Assembly: GCA_947493005.1 (NCBI GenBank) | Contig: CANLOY010000012.1 | Span: forward strand, 31,386-95,385 | Source: an uncultured Roseivirga sp. | GTDB lineage: Bacteria > Bacteroidota > Bacteroidia > Cytophagales > Cyclobacteriaceae | Length of the DNA stretch: 64,000 bases | Direction: 5' to 3' | Shown: piece by piece, positions 1-8,935 of the stretch | Layout: each line of letters starts with the position of its first letter | Position numbering within the stretch: the stretch's first letter is position 1 | Program-made: the position numbers and the translations under genes | Notes under the pieces: generated by a model | What the model was told of the DNA's origin: nothing | Databases searched by the model: none | What the model saw: the letters and a program-made list of their open reading frames with translations, nothing else

Positions 1-1043
1 AAACCAGCTTTAGTTGAGCCAGATGTACTTTGTGCCAATTTAGTAAATAAGAAACCTCCATTTTGAATCACAAGAGCTTCATTAGGGTAGTCAGTTTCTA
101 ATTGAAGCTGTAAGCTATCTATTAGTTCTACATTGTTGATTACTTCCTGAGAGAATGCCCATTGACCTAATAAAAGTGTTTTAATGCTCAGATTTGCTTC
201 ATCATCACTGTAAATTTCCAAAAGCAGCTGTTTCTGTTTGTCTTGTTGCCCTGCCTTTTGATAGTTCTCTGCAAGTAGTAGCTTCAAGTCATTCGTACCT
301 AAACTGCTTTTTTCAAGAATTTGGATTGCCATCTCTGGATTTTCCTTTTTTGATAGTAGAGAAGCGTATTGATATAAAACTAGCGAGTTGTTAGGGTATG
401 TTTCATATAACGAAGCCAAATAGGAGGACACTTTTTTCGTCTGATTCGACTTAATCAAAAGGTCAGCTTTTCTCAATTTTTGATCCAATGTAAGGCCGGG
501 GGTAGTACTTTCTGCATTATCTAGTACATCAATAGCCTTTTTGAAGTTTTTTAGCTCTTCGTAAACATCGGTAACCTCAAGAAGATAAGAACTGGTATTA
601 GAAGCATTGTCTAACATTAAATCGTAGTAATCAGCTGCTCCTTGAAGGTTTTTACTTGCTTTTTGCAACTGAGCAGCGAGAACATAGTAATACTTGTTGT
701 CCTGTTTAAGTGTTATGGCTTTGTCGATAGCAGTTAACCCTTTTGTATGCTCACCAAGCACTAAATGAACTTCTGCCTTTTTAAAGTGAGCGGCATGGTT
801 TTCAGGGTCAACTTCCAATGACTGATCAAGAAATGCTAATGATCTTTTATAGTCCTCAAGTAGAAAAAACTTCTGGGCTTCAATCATCAGATATTCGGCA
901 TTAGACCTTTCATAAGGAGTTAGTTCTTCCTTTAGGTTTATTTCTACTCCTTTTTTCTTACGCTGGGCATGACTTTCAAAAGTCAATGAAACCAGAAAGA
1001 TTGATATGATCGATATGGTGAAAAAGGATTTCAACTGTGCCAA
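1..1043 (-). CDS. Tetratricopeptide-repeat protein, 3' end outside window
   Basis: Partial gene: the frame is open from a TTG at 1043 (alternative TTG at 1034) to the left edge, and its C-terminus lies outside the window. An in-frame TAA sits directly upstream of the 1043 TTG, so the start is confined to these two codons. The N-terminus reads as a signal peptide (hydrophobic ISIISIFLVSLTF, then ESHAQ), so the protein is probably exported. The body has TPR-spaced helical pairs, for example DYKRSLAFLDQSLEVDPEN followed by an AAHFKKAEVHL helix. TPR proteins are scaffolds, so no enzymatic role is claimed. It is the last visible gene of a minus-strand series crotonase, flippase, TPR, with 60 nt after the flippase stop. 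Family assignment is solid, function unknown. Confidence 0.8.
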   Translation of the reverse strand, partial: MAQLKSFFTISIISIFLVSLTFESHAQRKKKGVEINLKEELTPYERSNAEYLMIEAQKFFLLEDYKRSLAFLDQSLEVDPENHAAHFKKAEVHLVLGEHTKGLTAIDKAITLKQDNKYYYVLAAQLQKASKNLQGAADYYDLMLDNASNTSSYLLEVTDVYEELKNFKKAIDVLDNAESTTPGLTLDQKLRKADLLIKSNQTKKVSSYLASLYETYPNNSLVLYQYASLLSKKENPEMAIQILEKSSLGTNDLKLLLAENYQKAGQQDKQKQLLLEIYSDDEANLSIKTLLLGQWAFSQEVINNVELIDSLQLQLETDYPNEALVIQNGGFLFTKLAQSTSGSTKAG

Positions 1044-1103
1044 TTACGGAAGAAACGAATTAAAATGGACTTAAGTTTACAGAATTCTTTCAGGGCGCCT
1101 TTT

Positions 1104-2600
1104 CTAGTGTTTAACTGCCTTGTACTGAAATTTACGGCCTTCGAATAGATACATTAAAAGAGCAAAGACCAGAGTGACGATTAAATTGATACCATAATCC
1201 AGCCATTTATTCTCAATACTGACTAGTTCCATACCATAAATTATGAGTATTGCCGATATGATATAAATAAATAGGGGCTTGAAATTATAAGGTATTGGGA
1301 AGTCTTTTTTGCCTTTTATATAACAGAGCAAAGACATAGTGCCATAACAAACCAGAGCAGTTAATGCGCTACCATAATAAGTGATTTCTTTTATCAGTAT
1401 TAGATTGCCAATTAGTGTGATAATGGTACCAATGAGCGCATAATAAGTGCCGTAGATGGTTTTATCCGTTAGCTTGAACCAAACACTAAGGTTTACATAT
1501 ATACCATAGAAAAGTTTGGCAAGTAATAAAATGGGTAGCACATAAAGGGCCTGTTTATATGCTTCTTTTCTAAGAAAAATGTCACTGATAAGCCCAATGT
1601 TAAGAGCAACAGCAACTAAGACTACCACATTGAAGATAACGAAGTAGTGCATAATCCGGGCGAATAGGGCAGGTGCTTCCTTGTTCTCAGAGTGACTGAA
1701 GAAGAACGGCTCAGCAGCATATCTGAATGCCTGAATACCCAGCATCATAATTACACTAAGCTTAAAAGCACCACTGAAAATACCCAAAGCGGCTTCTGGT
1801 GAAGTCGAAGAGTCGGCCGGGAAAACGTGTTTGAGAATAATGGCATAACCTTGTTCGTTAAACATACCTCCTAAACCCATGAGGAAGATTGGAAGCGCAT
1901 AAAGCAGCATGGGTTTAAAGGTGCTCCAATGAATGGATAATCTGATTTGAAAAAGCTCTTTCCAAAGTAGGGGTAGATATAATAGGTTGGCTAATAAATT
2001 GGCTGTGAAAATATAACCAATACCGAACTCAGGGTTGTAGAAGCGGTCTACCATACCTTGCATGCCAATGAGGTATTTACCATCATGAATATCTGGTAGA
2101 ACAATAATGAATAAAAGATTCAGGATTATAGTAAGGGAAATTACTCCAATCTTGATTAATGCAAACTTAAGCGCCTTTTGTTCCTGTCTGAGCTTAGCAA
2201 ATGGTATGGCAATAACTCCATCAATAAACAATATAGCAGCCATATATTGGACATATATCTGTTTAACCCCTTGCCCAAGAGCATCTGCTATATTGGAGGA
2301 AAAAAGAAAAATGAGTCCTGAGAAAAAAGCTGATGTAATCAGTACAGCTGTAGCAGTACTATGATAAGTTTTGAGTTTGTTTTCTTTTGTACTGAAACGG
2401 AAAAATGCAGTTTCCATTCCGAAAGTATAGATGATTAAACAGAGTGCTACATAAGCATAAAGCTCGGTTACAGCTCCGTATTGGTTTTCTATTAACCGAT
2501 CGGTCCAAATGGGTATTAATAGGAAGTTGAGTACTCGCCCGAGTATACTGCTAATGCCATAATAGGCCGTTTGGCCAGCGAGTTTTTTGATTTGACTCAT
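1104..2600 (-). CDS. Wzx-like oligosaccharide flippase (polysaccharide biosynthesis protein)
   Basis: A 498-residue integral membrane protein with about 12-14 hydrophobic segments along its whole length, as in the MOP-superfamily lipid-linked oligosaccharide flippases. The N-terminus (AGQTAYYGISSILGRVLNF then LIPIWTDRL) is typical of Bacteroidota polysaccharide/LPS biosynthesis flippases: an amphipathic start, the first helix, and the charged loop entering helix 2. Such proteins move undecaprenyl-linked glycans across the inner membrane; the substrate cannot be read from sequence. The ATG at 2600 is 14 nt after the crotonase stop, so both are probably on one transcript. No glycosyltransferases lie nearby, so this is not a classical O-antigen cluster. 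It could also export another isoprenoid-linked glycan. Confidence 0.85.
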   Translation of the reverse strand: MSQIKKLAGQTAYYGISSILGRVLNFLLIPIWTDRLIENQYGAVTELYAYVALCLIIYTFGMETAFFRFSTKENKLKTYHSTATAVLITSAFFSGLIFLFSSNIADALGQGVKQIYVQYMAAILFIDGVIAIPFAKLRQEQKALKFALIKIGVISLTIILNLLFIIVLPDIHDGKYLIGMQGMVDRFYNPEFGIGYIFTANLLANLLYLPLLWKELFQIRLSIHWSTFKPMLLYALPIFLMGLGGMFNEQGYAIILKHVFPADSSTSPEAALGIFSGAFKLSVIMMLGIQAFRYAAEPFFFSHSENKEAPALFARIMHYFVIFNVVVLVAVALNIGLISDIFLRKEAYKQALYVLPILLLAKLFYGIYVNLSVWFKLTDKTIYGTYYALIGTIITLIGNLILIKEITYYGSALTALVCYGTMSLLCYIKGKKDFPIPYNFKPLFIYIISAILIIYGMELVSIENKWLDYGINLIVTLVFALLMYLFEGRKFQYKAVKH

Positions 2601-2614
2601 AAAAAAAGGGAGTT

Positions 2615-3400
2615 TTATTCTCCCTTGAATTCTGGTTTCCTTTTTTCCAAAAATGCCTGGGTACCCTCTCTGAAGTCTTCGGTTTTGGTGCAGGCAGCAA
2701 AGCCATTGGCTTCTGTCTGGTATCCGTTTTCCTGCTCGTTGTTAACCGCGTTAATACAGTCAATAACCAGGCCTATGGCCACAGGGGCTTTGGGAATAAT
2801 TTTGCCCAATATTTCTTCAGATTTAGCAAGTGCTTCGTCTTTAGTCTCAACAACATAATTTAGAAGCCCCAATTGTAACGCCTGATCTGCCTTTATCATA
2901 TCTCCTGTCATACATAATTCAAAAGATTTTGCTTTACCTATCAGTTGAGTCAATCTCTGAGTACCGCCATACCCGGGGATTACACCAAGATTAACTTCAG
3001 GCTGGCCAAATTTGGCATTGGCTGTAGCAATTCGCATATGACAAGCCATAGCCAGTTCGCATCCGCCACCAAGTGCAAAACCATTAACTAGTGCCACTAC
3101 AGGTTTATGGCAATTCTCAATTGTTGCAAAAACTTCCTGACCACTTTCAGCAAATTTTCTGGCATTAACTTCTGTTAGTTCAGCAATTTCTGAGATATCG
3201 GCCCCTGCAACAAAAGCTTTTTCACCAGCCCCCGATATAATTACACCTTTGATATCTGTGTTATCGTAGATTTCTTCAAAGGCTGTTTTGATTTCTTGTA
3301 TTGTTTGAATATTCAGTGCGTTTAGTTTGTCGAGTCTGTTGATTGTCAGATGAACAATGCCTGATTTATTTTCAAAGAGTAAATTCTGATAATTCGCCAT
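2615..3400 (-). CDS. Enoyl-CoA hydratase (crotonase family)
   Basis: A 261-residue crotonase, the usual family length. The oxyanion-hole segments are AGADI (65-69) and ALGGGCELAMAC (109-120). Both glutamates of hydratases that protonate and activate water are present: Glu115 in GGGCELA and Glu135 in FGQPEVNLGVIPG. This supports a true short-chain enoyl-CoA hydratase (trans-2-enoyl-CoA to 3-hydroxyacyl-CoA) in beta-oxidation or amino-acid breakdown; exact chain length is not predictable. It heads the minus-strand series with the flippase. A good promoter lies upstream (TTTG, 18 nt, TATCTTTG; 3422-3451). It is about as similar to the crotonase at 62502-63275 as expected of paralogues of one function; the PaaG-like one at 34663 is different. 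Confidence 0.93.
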   Translation of the reverse strand: MANYQNLLFENKSGIVHLTINRLDKLNALNIQTIQEIKTAFEEIYDNTDIKGVIISGAGEKAFVAGADISEIAELTEVNARKFAESGQEVFATIENCHKPVVALVNGFALGGGCELAMACHMRIATANAKFGQPEVNLGVIPGYGGTQRLTQLIGKAKSFELCMTGDMIKADQALQLGLLNYVVETKDEALAKSEEILGKIIPKAPVAIGLVIDCINAVNNEQENGYQTEANGFAACTKTEDFREGTQAFLEKRKPEFKGE

Positions 3401-3421
3401 GATTTAGGTTGAGCGTGAATC

Positions 3422-3451
3422 CAAAGATAACAGTCAGTCCATAATTCCAAA
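3422..3451 (-). promoter_or_regulatory. Bacteroidota-type promoter of the crotonase gene
   Basis: On the minus strand TTTG (3451-3448) is followed after 18 nt by TATCTTTG (3429-3422), matching the -33/-7 pattern TTTG...TAnnTTTG of Bacteroidota primary-sigma promoters. The ATG is 21 nt further on, so the expected leader is about 15 nt. Confidence 0.6.
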
Positions 3452-3538
3452 AATTATGCTTTTGATAACCTAAATAGCCCACTTATAAACAAAAGCTGTA
3501 ATTCCTTATTTAAAGTTCCGATTTCCATGTTAGGTAGC

Positions 3539-3546
3539 TACATTTG
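3539..3546 (+). promoter_or_regulatory. -7 element upstream of icd
   Basis: TACATTTG fits TAnnTTTG exactly, 34 nt before the icd ATG at 3581. No convincing TTTG is seen at the -33 position, so this is a partial match. Confidence 0.4.
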
Positions 3547-3580
3547 CAGCCAAGTATAAGAGGAAAACAAGCCTAAATTG

Positions 3581-5032
3581 ATGAGCACGAATAAGAGAAT
3601 TACAGTTGCATACGGAGATGGAATTGGACCTGAAATTATGGAAGCAACCTTGCGCATAATGGATGCTGCTGAAGTAGGGATTGAATATGATGTGATCGAG
3701 ATAGGGGAGCAGGTTTATAAGGCAGGCCATAAATCGGGTATCAGTCCAGAATCCTGGGAAACCCTAAGAGCAAACCCTTATTTTCTGAAAGCACCTATAA
3801 CAACACCACAAGGTGGAGGTTATAAAAGCTTAAATGTAACCATCAGAAAATCTCTTGGCTTGTATTCTAATGTCAGGCCCTTTAGGGCTTATCCTCCTTA
3901 CGTACCATCATTTTTCCCACATATGGATGTGGTAATTGTTCGGGAAAATGAGGAAGACTTGTATGCAGGTATTGAATACCAACAAACAAGTGAAGTTGTT
4001 CAAACGCTTAAACTGATTTCCGATCCCGGTTCTGAAAAAATAGTAAGGTATGCTTTTGAATATGCCAGAGCATATGGTCGTAAGAAGGTGACTTGTATGA
4101 CAAAAGATAACATTATGAAACACTCTGACGGTTTGTTTCATAAAATCTTCAATGAGGTTGCCAAGGAATATCCTGAAATAGAGGCTGATCACTGGATTAT
4201 AGATATTGGGTCTGCAGTAGTTGCTGCAAGGCCAGAGTCCTTAGATGTTGTGGTGACATTGAATCTTTACGGTGATATAGTTTCAGACATTGCCGCGGAA
4301 GTAGCTGGATCAGTTGGAATGGCTGGGTCTTCTAATGTAGGAATGAACCATTCTATGTTCGAGGCTATTCATGGCTCTGCACCAGATATTGCAGGAAAAA
4401 ACATTGCTAATCCTTCTGGCTTGCTAAATGGAGCTACTATGATGTTGGTTCAAATGGGGATGGCTGACAAAGCTGAACTGATCCAAAATGCCTGGTTAAA
4501 AACCCTTGAGGATGGTGTGCATACGGGGGATATTTATCGCGCTCAGAGAAGTGCTGAAAGAGTAGGTACCAAAGAATTTGCCGATGCTGTGATTGCCAGG
4601 CTAGGACAAGTTCCTTCGAAACTAAAGGCAGTGAAGTACAATGAGAATGTTTCCATCAATGTAGATGTGAAAGAGAAACCTCAACAGAAAAAAGAGCTGG
4701 TTGGAGTTGATGTGTTTATTGACTGGAGAGAGAATAACAGAGATGTAAATGTATTAGGTGGTAAATTATCTGCTAATGTATCTACAGGTAAACTAACACT
4801 TAAAGAAATTTCTAATAGAGGTGTTCTGGTTTATCCGAATGGTGTTCCCGAAGCTTTTAAGTCAGACCATTGGAGGTGTAGATATACCAATCCTAACGGG
4901 GAGACTCTTAGTAATTCAGATGTGATAGAATTGATGAAAAAGGTTCAGGAAGCAGGGTTTGATTTTGTGAAAACTGAGCATTTGTACCACTTTGATGGAG
5001 AACGAGGTTACTCTTTAAGCCAGGGAGGTTAA
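3581..5032 (+). CDS. icd: NADP-type isocitrate dehydrogenase with C-terminal extension
   Basis: Oxidative decarboxylation of isocitrate to 2-oxoglutarate in the TCA cycle. The protein is 483 residues. The N-terminus carries YGDGIGPEI; the substrate loop is IRKSLGLYSNVRPFR; catalytic-site segments include VRENEEDLYAGIEY and NLYGDIVSDIAAEVAGS, and the nucleotide segment is HGSAPDIAGKNIANPSG. After about residue 340 there is an extra domain of some 140 residues (GVDVFIDWRENN... to the end). This is the arrangement of the Thermus/Rickettsia-type enzyme rather than the E. coli one (416 residues). The ATG at 3581 is preferred over an immediately preceding in-frame TTG at 3578. A hairpin terminator follows at 5085. 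Confidence 0.95.
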   Translation: MSTNKRITVAYGDGIGPEIMEATLRIMDAAEVGIEYDVIEIGEQVYKAGHKSGISPESWETLRANPYFLKAPITTPQGGGYKSLNVTIRKSLGLYSNVRPFRAYPPYVPSFFPHMDVVIVRENEEDLYAGIEYQQTSEVVQTLKLISDPGSEKIVRYAFEYARAYGRKKVTCMTKDNIMKHSDGLFHKIFNEVAKEYPEIEADHWIIDIGSAVVAARPESLDVVVTLNLYGDIVSDIAAEVAGSVGMAGSSNVGMNHSMFEAIHGSAPDIAGKNIANPSGLLNGATMMLVQMGMADKAELIQNAWLKTLEDGVHTGDIYRAQRSAERVGTKEFADAVIARLGQVPSKLKAVKYNENVSINVDVKEKPQQKKELVGVDVFIDWRENNRDVNVLGGKLSANVSTGKLTLKEISNRGVLVYPNGVPEAFKSDHWRCRYTNPNGETLSNSDVIELMKKVQEAGFDFVKTEHLYHFDGERGYSLSQGG

Positions 5033-5084
5033 GAACCATGTTATTACCGTATTGGCAACAATGGCTTAATGCATAAATATTTTT

Positions 5085-5111
5085 GAGGTTCCTGATACAA
5101 TTAGGAACCTC
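5085..5111 (+). terminator. Rho-independent terminator after icd
   Basis: Perfect 9-bp stem GAGGTTCCT/AGGAACCTC with a 9-nt loop, followed on the plus strand by TTCTTTTAT. The minus-strand exit side is A-rich, so it acts mainly for icd. Confidence 0.8.
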
Positions 5112-5128
5112 TTCTTTTATACCTGTTT

Positions 5129-5626
5129 TCAATTTTCCAGAGTGGTGAGTATATAAACCCCAGAGTCCTTTAGTTCGAATTCTTGTTCCTGAGATTCAGC
5201 TTTTATATCGAAAGATATTCTCCATTGGTTGGGAGATAATTTCTCTCCAGACACATCATATTTGTTGAAATTAAATGCTTTCCAACCACAAAAGCATGCC
5301 CTTACATAGTAGATTTCAAAATCTGTTTGTGTAAGGTCATCTCCCGTTTTTATTTCGAAAGAGCTGACATCGGATGGTACTTCTATCCAGAAGATTTCTG
5401 AAAGTTCATCGTCTTGAATGTTTTTGTTATCTGGATGATTGAAGACAAACCTAAAAGCAGTTTTTTCGCCTTTCTCCCAGTCTACATACATGCCTACATC
5501 TCCCTCGGGAGGTGAAAGCTCTGAGCCTTCAAAGTATACTCGTTCTATTGAACCATTGCTTTTATTGTCACAAGCGCTTATGACTGTAAGTAGTGCTATT
5601 AGTAAACCAAGCTTTTTCATATTCAT
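5129..5626 (-). CDS. Hypothetical lipoprotein
   Basis: I do not recognise this family. The 165-residue product begins MNMKKLGLLIALLTVISACD: a charged start, a hydrophobic stretch and an ISAC lipobox (Cys19), so it should be lipidated and sit in the cell envelope. The rest is acidic and rich in aromatic residues, with beta-strand-like spacing, and contains a Cys pair (ACFCGW) near residue 111-113 whose purpose is unknown. The start is ATG at 5626 or 5620. It is the third gene of a minus-strand set with the threonine dehydrogenase and the small membrane protein; the gap to the latter is 49 nt. Nothing links it to threonine metabolism except position. Confidence 0.7.
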   Translation of the reverse strand: MNMKKLGLLIALLTVISACDNKSNGSIERVYFEGSELSPPEGDVGMYVDWEKGEKTAFRFVFNHPDNKNIQDDELSEIFWIEVPSDVSSFEIKTGDDLTQTDFEIYYVRACFCGWKAFNFNKYDVSGEKLSPNQWRISFDIKAESQEQEFELKDSGVYILTTLEN

Positions 5627-5675
5627 GTCCTTTCCAACTTAGACAGAGCTATTGTTCAATTGGTTGTAATAGAGG

Positions 5676-6278
5676 TCAATTAAACTCTTCAATTATCTTT
5701 TGAGAGGCTGGAAGGGCAACTTCGTTAATTATTTGACCCAAAAGCTTCAGACTCGACCTCAAGTCTTGTAAACCCATAAGGTACCAGTTAAACTGAGGTT
5801 TTAAACTCCCCTTTGAATCGTAGAAAGTAATGGGTTCGTTGGATATAAGGTGCTGATTGCAAGTTTGATTGAATGCTTTCACTCTTTCACTTATGCTTTG
5901 AACGTAATCATATCCACCACTCAAACTGGACGCGAGTTCAGGACTCAATTGTATGAAAACATCATCATTGAATCCTGCCCTTGAAATGAGCATCGGTGCA
6001 TCGAAAAAGATATTTACGGGTTTAGGTTTGGGTTGGAGACCTTTCTCCATTGCATTTTGAAAATCAACTATCAGCGTGTTGAGTTGACTATGAGTAATAG
6101 ATATTTGTGATGAAAGTTTTGTCAATTCTGAATTAAAAGTGATGAAGTAGTTCTTCTTGATTTTCTCTTCTCTCTTGTTCTGTTGATATCGGTTTAGTTC
6201 AAAAGCACCATAAACCCCGATAAAAACAATGATGAGCTCTAGCAGGAATGCAAATACGCCTTTGGTTTTTTGTGCCAT
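5676..6278 (-). CDS. Hypothetical membrane-anchored protein (DUF6090-like N-terminus)
   Basis: About 200 residues, start ATG at 6278 (an in-frame TTG lies 6 nt upstream). One transmembrane helix near the N-terminus (FAFLLELIIVFIGVYGAFEL, about 10-29) is followed directly by NRYQQNKREEKIKK and a predicted helical soluble domain. The pattern 'LLE-hydrophobic-GVY/LxA-x(3)N-x-x-x-x-R' with a following Leu-rich helix resembles the DUF6090 family of Bacteroidota, but I cannot confirm that. The gene starts 39 nt after the threonine dehydrogenase stop, so co-transcription is plausible. Function unknown. Confidence 0.65.
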   Translation of the reverse strand: MAQKTKGVFAFLLELIIVFIGVYGAFELNRYQQNKREEKIKKNYFITFNSELTKLSSQISITHSQLNTLIVDFQNAMEKGLQPKPKPVNIFFDAPMLISRAGFNDDVFIQLSPELASSLSGGYDYVQSISERVKAFNQTCNQHLISNEPITFYDSKGSLKPQFNWYLMGLQDLRSSLKLLGQIINEVALPASQKIIEEFN

Positions 6279-6317
6279 GCTCAAATATATAAAAAGAAAA
6301 AGGTATAAAACCGCTCC

Positions 6318-7277
6318 TTAAGCTTGTTGAAAACTGCTTAGTAACTCTGGTAAGTTCTTCAATATATCAGAAGTCATGGTGTCCAGATCGTAAGCAGGTT
6401 CCCAACCCCAGTCGTTTCTGGCTACAGAGTCATCAATGCTATCTGGCCACGAATCAGCAATTGCCTGTCTGAAGTCTGGATTATAGGAAGCCTTAAAATC
6501 TGGAATATGTTTTTGGATTGATTCAACAATTTCGGTTGGAGAGAAACTAATTGCAGAGACATTATAGCTAGACCTTACTTTGACCTGTTCATCAGGAGCT
6601 CGCATCAAATCAATGGTAGCTTTAATTGCATCCGACATATACATCATTGGTAAATAAGTGTCTTCAGATAAGAAGCACTCGAATTTATCTCCAGACAATG
6701 CCTTGTGGTAGATGTCTACAGCGTAATCGGTAGTTCCACCACCAGGAAGTGATTTGTAACCAATTAAGCCTGGATATCTTAAACTTCTGACGTCAACCCC
6801 ATATTTTTCGAAGTAATATTCACACCATCTTTCCCCTGCTAATTTACTGATGCCATAAACAGTGTTTGGATCCATTACTGTGTCTTGTGGTGTATTTACA
6901 CGAGGAGTGGAGGGGCCAAAAACAGCAATAGAGCTCGGCCAGTAAATTCTCTTAAGTTGCTTCTCCTTGGCAAGTTCAAGCACATTTAACAGACCTGTCA
7001 TGTTAAGATTCCATGCCCATTGAGGGTTTTCTTCTCCTTTGGCCGATAGTATTGCAGCTAGATGATATACTTGATTAATCCCATGATGGTCAACTATTTC
7101 TGCAAGACGGGCAGAATTCATCACATCGAGTTGCTCGAAACTAAAGTCTTTAATAGCCGCATTTGGTTGAGATATATCCGAAGCGATAACGTTTTCGTTT
7201 CCATATATTTTTCCAAGCTCGTTTGTCAATTCTGAACCCAATTGCCCGCAGGCTCCTATCACTAAAATTTTGTCCAT
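6318..7277 (-). CDS. tdh: L-threonine 3-dehydrogenase, SDR (epimerase-like) type
   Basis: Oxidises L-threonine with NAD+ to 2-amino-3-oxobutyrate, the substrate of Kbl encoded divergently at 7638. The 319-residue protein is an extended SDR: NAD-binding GACGQLGSEL at 8-17, Asp-type adenosine binder at ASDIS, YGISK catalytic Tyr/Lys motif near 141-145, and the segment PGLIGYKSLPGGGTTDYAV that is characteristic of the short-chain threonine dehydrogenases known from animals and Flavobacterium, which are unrelated to the zinc-dependent E. coli Tdh. General NAD-dependent epimerase is the alternative, but the divergent kbl gene makes the dehydrogenase assignment strong. Confidence 0.92.
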   Translation of the reverse strand: MDKILVIGACGQLGSELTNELGKIYGNENVIASDISQPNAAIKDFSFEQLDVMNSARLAEIVDHHGINQVYHLAAILSAKGEENPQWAWNLNMTGLLNVLELAKEKQLKRIYWPSSIAVFGPSTPRVNTPQDTVMDPNTVYGISKLAGERWCEYYFEKYGVDVRSLRYPGLIGYKSLPGGGTTDYAVDIYHKALSGDKFECFLSEDTYLPMMYMSDAIKATIDLMRAPDEQVKVRSSYNVSAISFSPTEIVESIQKHIPDFKASYNPDFRQAIADSWPDSIDDSVARNDWGWEPAYDLDTMTSDILKNLPELLSSFQQA

Positions 7278-7346
7278 CAGTTTAGATTGTCAGGTTGCAA
7301 TATTAATTAAACAGCTTCATATCTAAAACGTTTGGTTGATCAAAGG

Positions 7347-7374
7347 TTGATTAGCTTACATTCTTATATATTTG
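7347..7374 (+). promoter_or_regulatory. Promoter of the small ORF/kbl operon, close to the start codon
   Basis: TTG at 7347-7349, 17 nt, then TATATTTG at 7367-7374, an exact -7 match. Only 7 nt separate it from the ATG at 7382, so the transcript should have almost no leader. Confidence 0.55.
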
Positions 7375-7381
7375 CCCTATC

Positions 7382-7636
7382 ATGGAGCAGGTGAATTTCA
7401 AAGATTATCTGATTGGAAAAAAGATTGATCCAGGTGCGTTTGCAAAAGGAGAACCTGATCGTTTCAAAGAATTCAATTTGCTTTTTGATCAAATGCATCC
7501 GGACAGTTTTACAGCACAAAAACTCTTTCTGATTAATAAGATCAGAAGGGCCTACCAGTTGAAAGAGGAGGTTGTTGAGAAAAGTGTGAAAAAGCCTATG
7601 ATGCGCCCAAAGATTGCTAAACCCAAAACCAATTGA
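7382..7636 (+). CDS. Small conserved-looking protein upstream of kbl
   Basis: An 84-residue protein of no recognised family. It has no signal peptide or membrane segment. The first 60 residues look like a compact helical domain ([19 protein letters not shown] and following [14 protein letters not shown]); the last 20 are strongly basic and proline-rich ([15 protein letters not shown]). Its stop codon TGA is one base before the kbl ATG, so the two are translationally coupled and almost certainly expressed together. That points to a link with threonine catabolism, or simply to a shared promoter. A -7 box lies 7 nt before the ATG. Confidence 0.65.
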   Translation: MEQVNFKDYLIGKKIDPGAFAKGEPDRFKEFNLLFDQMHPDSFTAQKLFLINKIRRAYQLKEEVVEKSVKKPMMRPKIAKPKTN

Positions 7637-7637
7637 A

Positions 7638-8831
7638 ATGTACGATAAAATAAGACCACAGCTTCAGGCCGAAATCCAATCAATCAAAGATGCCGGACTC
7701 TATAAAGAGGAAAGAGTAATTACTACTCCTCAGGCAGCTGATATTAAAACAGCCGATAACAGAGAAGTAATTAATTTTTGTGCTAATAATTATTTGGGGC
7801 TTTCATCGCACCCAAAGGTGGTTGAGGCAGCTAAGGCAGCTATTGATTCACATGGTTTTGGAATGTCTTCAGTTAGGTTCATTTGTGGTACTCAGGATAT
7901 TCATAAAGAATTAGAAAGAAAGATATCAGAATTTCTGGGTACAGAGGATACTATCCTTTATGCGGCAGCATTTGATGCTAACGGTGGTGTGTTTGAGCCG
8001 TTGCTAGGGCCAGAAGATGCGATTATTTCAGATTCGTTGAACCATGCTTCAATTATCGATGGGGTTCGTCTTTGTAAGGCCATGCGTTTCAGGTATCAAA
8101 ACAACGATATGGCAGACCTGGAAGAGCAGTTAAAAGCGGCAGATGCCCAAGGTGCCAAACAAAAAATTATAGTAACAGATGGAGTTTTCTCTATGGATGG
8201 CACAATTGCTCAATTGGATAAAATCTGTGACCTGGCAGACCAATATGGTGCCATGGTAATGTCTGATGAGTGTCATTCTACCGGATTTATGGGGAAGACA
8301 GGTAGAGGTGTTCATGAACACTGTGGTTGTATGGATCGCATGGACATCATTACAGGGACATTGGGTAAAGCATTAGGTGGTGCCTCTGGAGGTTTTACTT
8401 CTGGAAAAAAGGAAATCATTGAATTACTACGTCAGCGATCAAGACCTTATTTGTTCTCAAACACTTTAGCACCATCCATTGTTGGGGCTTCGATTGCAGT
8501 TTTTGATATGTTATCTGAGACAACTGAGTTAAGAGATAAGCTTGAGGAAAACACTAAATACTTCCGAGAGCAAATGACCGCAGCTGGCTTTGATATTAAA
8601 CCAGGTGAACATGCTATTGTTCCTATTATGCTCTATGATGCCGTGTTATCGCAAAAAATGGCCGCTGCAATGTTAGATAAAGGTATTTATGTGATTGGTT
8701 TCTATTTCCCAGTGGTACCAAAAGAACAGGCGAGAATCAGAGTTCAGATTTCTGCTGGTCATGAAAGACACCATTTAGATAAGGCAATAGCAGCCTTTAC
8801 AGAAGTGGGGAAAGAATTGGGCGTTATTTAA
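7638..8831 (+). CDS. kbl: Glycine C-acetyltransferase (2-amino-3-ketobutyrate CoA ligase)
   Basis: PLP enzyme that cleaves 2-amino-3-oxobutyrate with CoA to glycine and acetyl-CoA, the second step of threonine breakdown after the dehydrogenase encoded next door. With the ATG at 7638 the product is 397 residues, the family length; an upstream in-frame TTG (7614) would overlap the preceding gene and is not needed. Alpha-oxoamine synthase features: [15 protein letters not shown] (45-59), [12 protein letters not shown] with the PLP-ring Asp and His (208-219), and [15 protein letters not shown] with Lys244 as Schiff-base lysine, the same number as in E. coli Kbl. A strong terminator follows. Confidence 0.96.
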   Translation: MYDKIRPQLQAEIQSIKDAGLYKEERVITTPQAADIKTADNREVINFCANNYLGLSSHPKVVEAAKAAIDSHGFGMSSVRFICGTQDIHKELERKISEFLGTEDTILYAAAFDANGGVFEPLLGPEDAIISDSLNHASIIDGVRLCKAMRFRYQNNDMADLEEQLKAADAQGAKQKIIVTDGVFSMDGTIAQLDKICDLADQYGAMVMSDECHSTGFMGKTGRGVHEHCGCMDRMDIITGTLGKALGGASGGFTSGKKEIIELLRQRSRPYLFSNTLAPSIVGASIAVFDMLSETTELRDKLEENTKYFREQMTAAGFDIKPGEHAIVPIMLYDAVLSQKMAAAMLDKGIYVIGFYFPVVPKEQARIRVQISAGHERHHLDKAIAAFTEVGKELGVI

Positions 8832-8855
8832 GAAAAGTTACTCCTTAGAGTATAC

Positions 8856-8883
8856 AAAAGCCATTTCACTAGAAATGGCTTTT
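8856..8883 (+). terminator. Rho-independent terminator after kbl
   Basis: 12-bp stem AAAAGCCATTTC/GAAATGGCTTTT with a 4-nt loop, running into TTTTTT. It separates kbl from the propeller lipoprotein array. Confidence 0.9.
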
Positions 8884-8935
8884 TTTAATAATCATGACTT
8901 CCTAATTTACTTTTTAACTCAAAATATTAGTGGTC

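Noticed and set aside
2107..2364. 85-codon ORF on plus inside the flippase gene
   Set aside because: Antisense shadow of a membrane protein; hydrophobic codons on one strand give open frames on the other.
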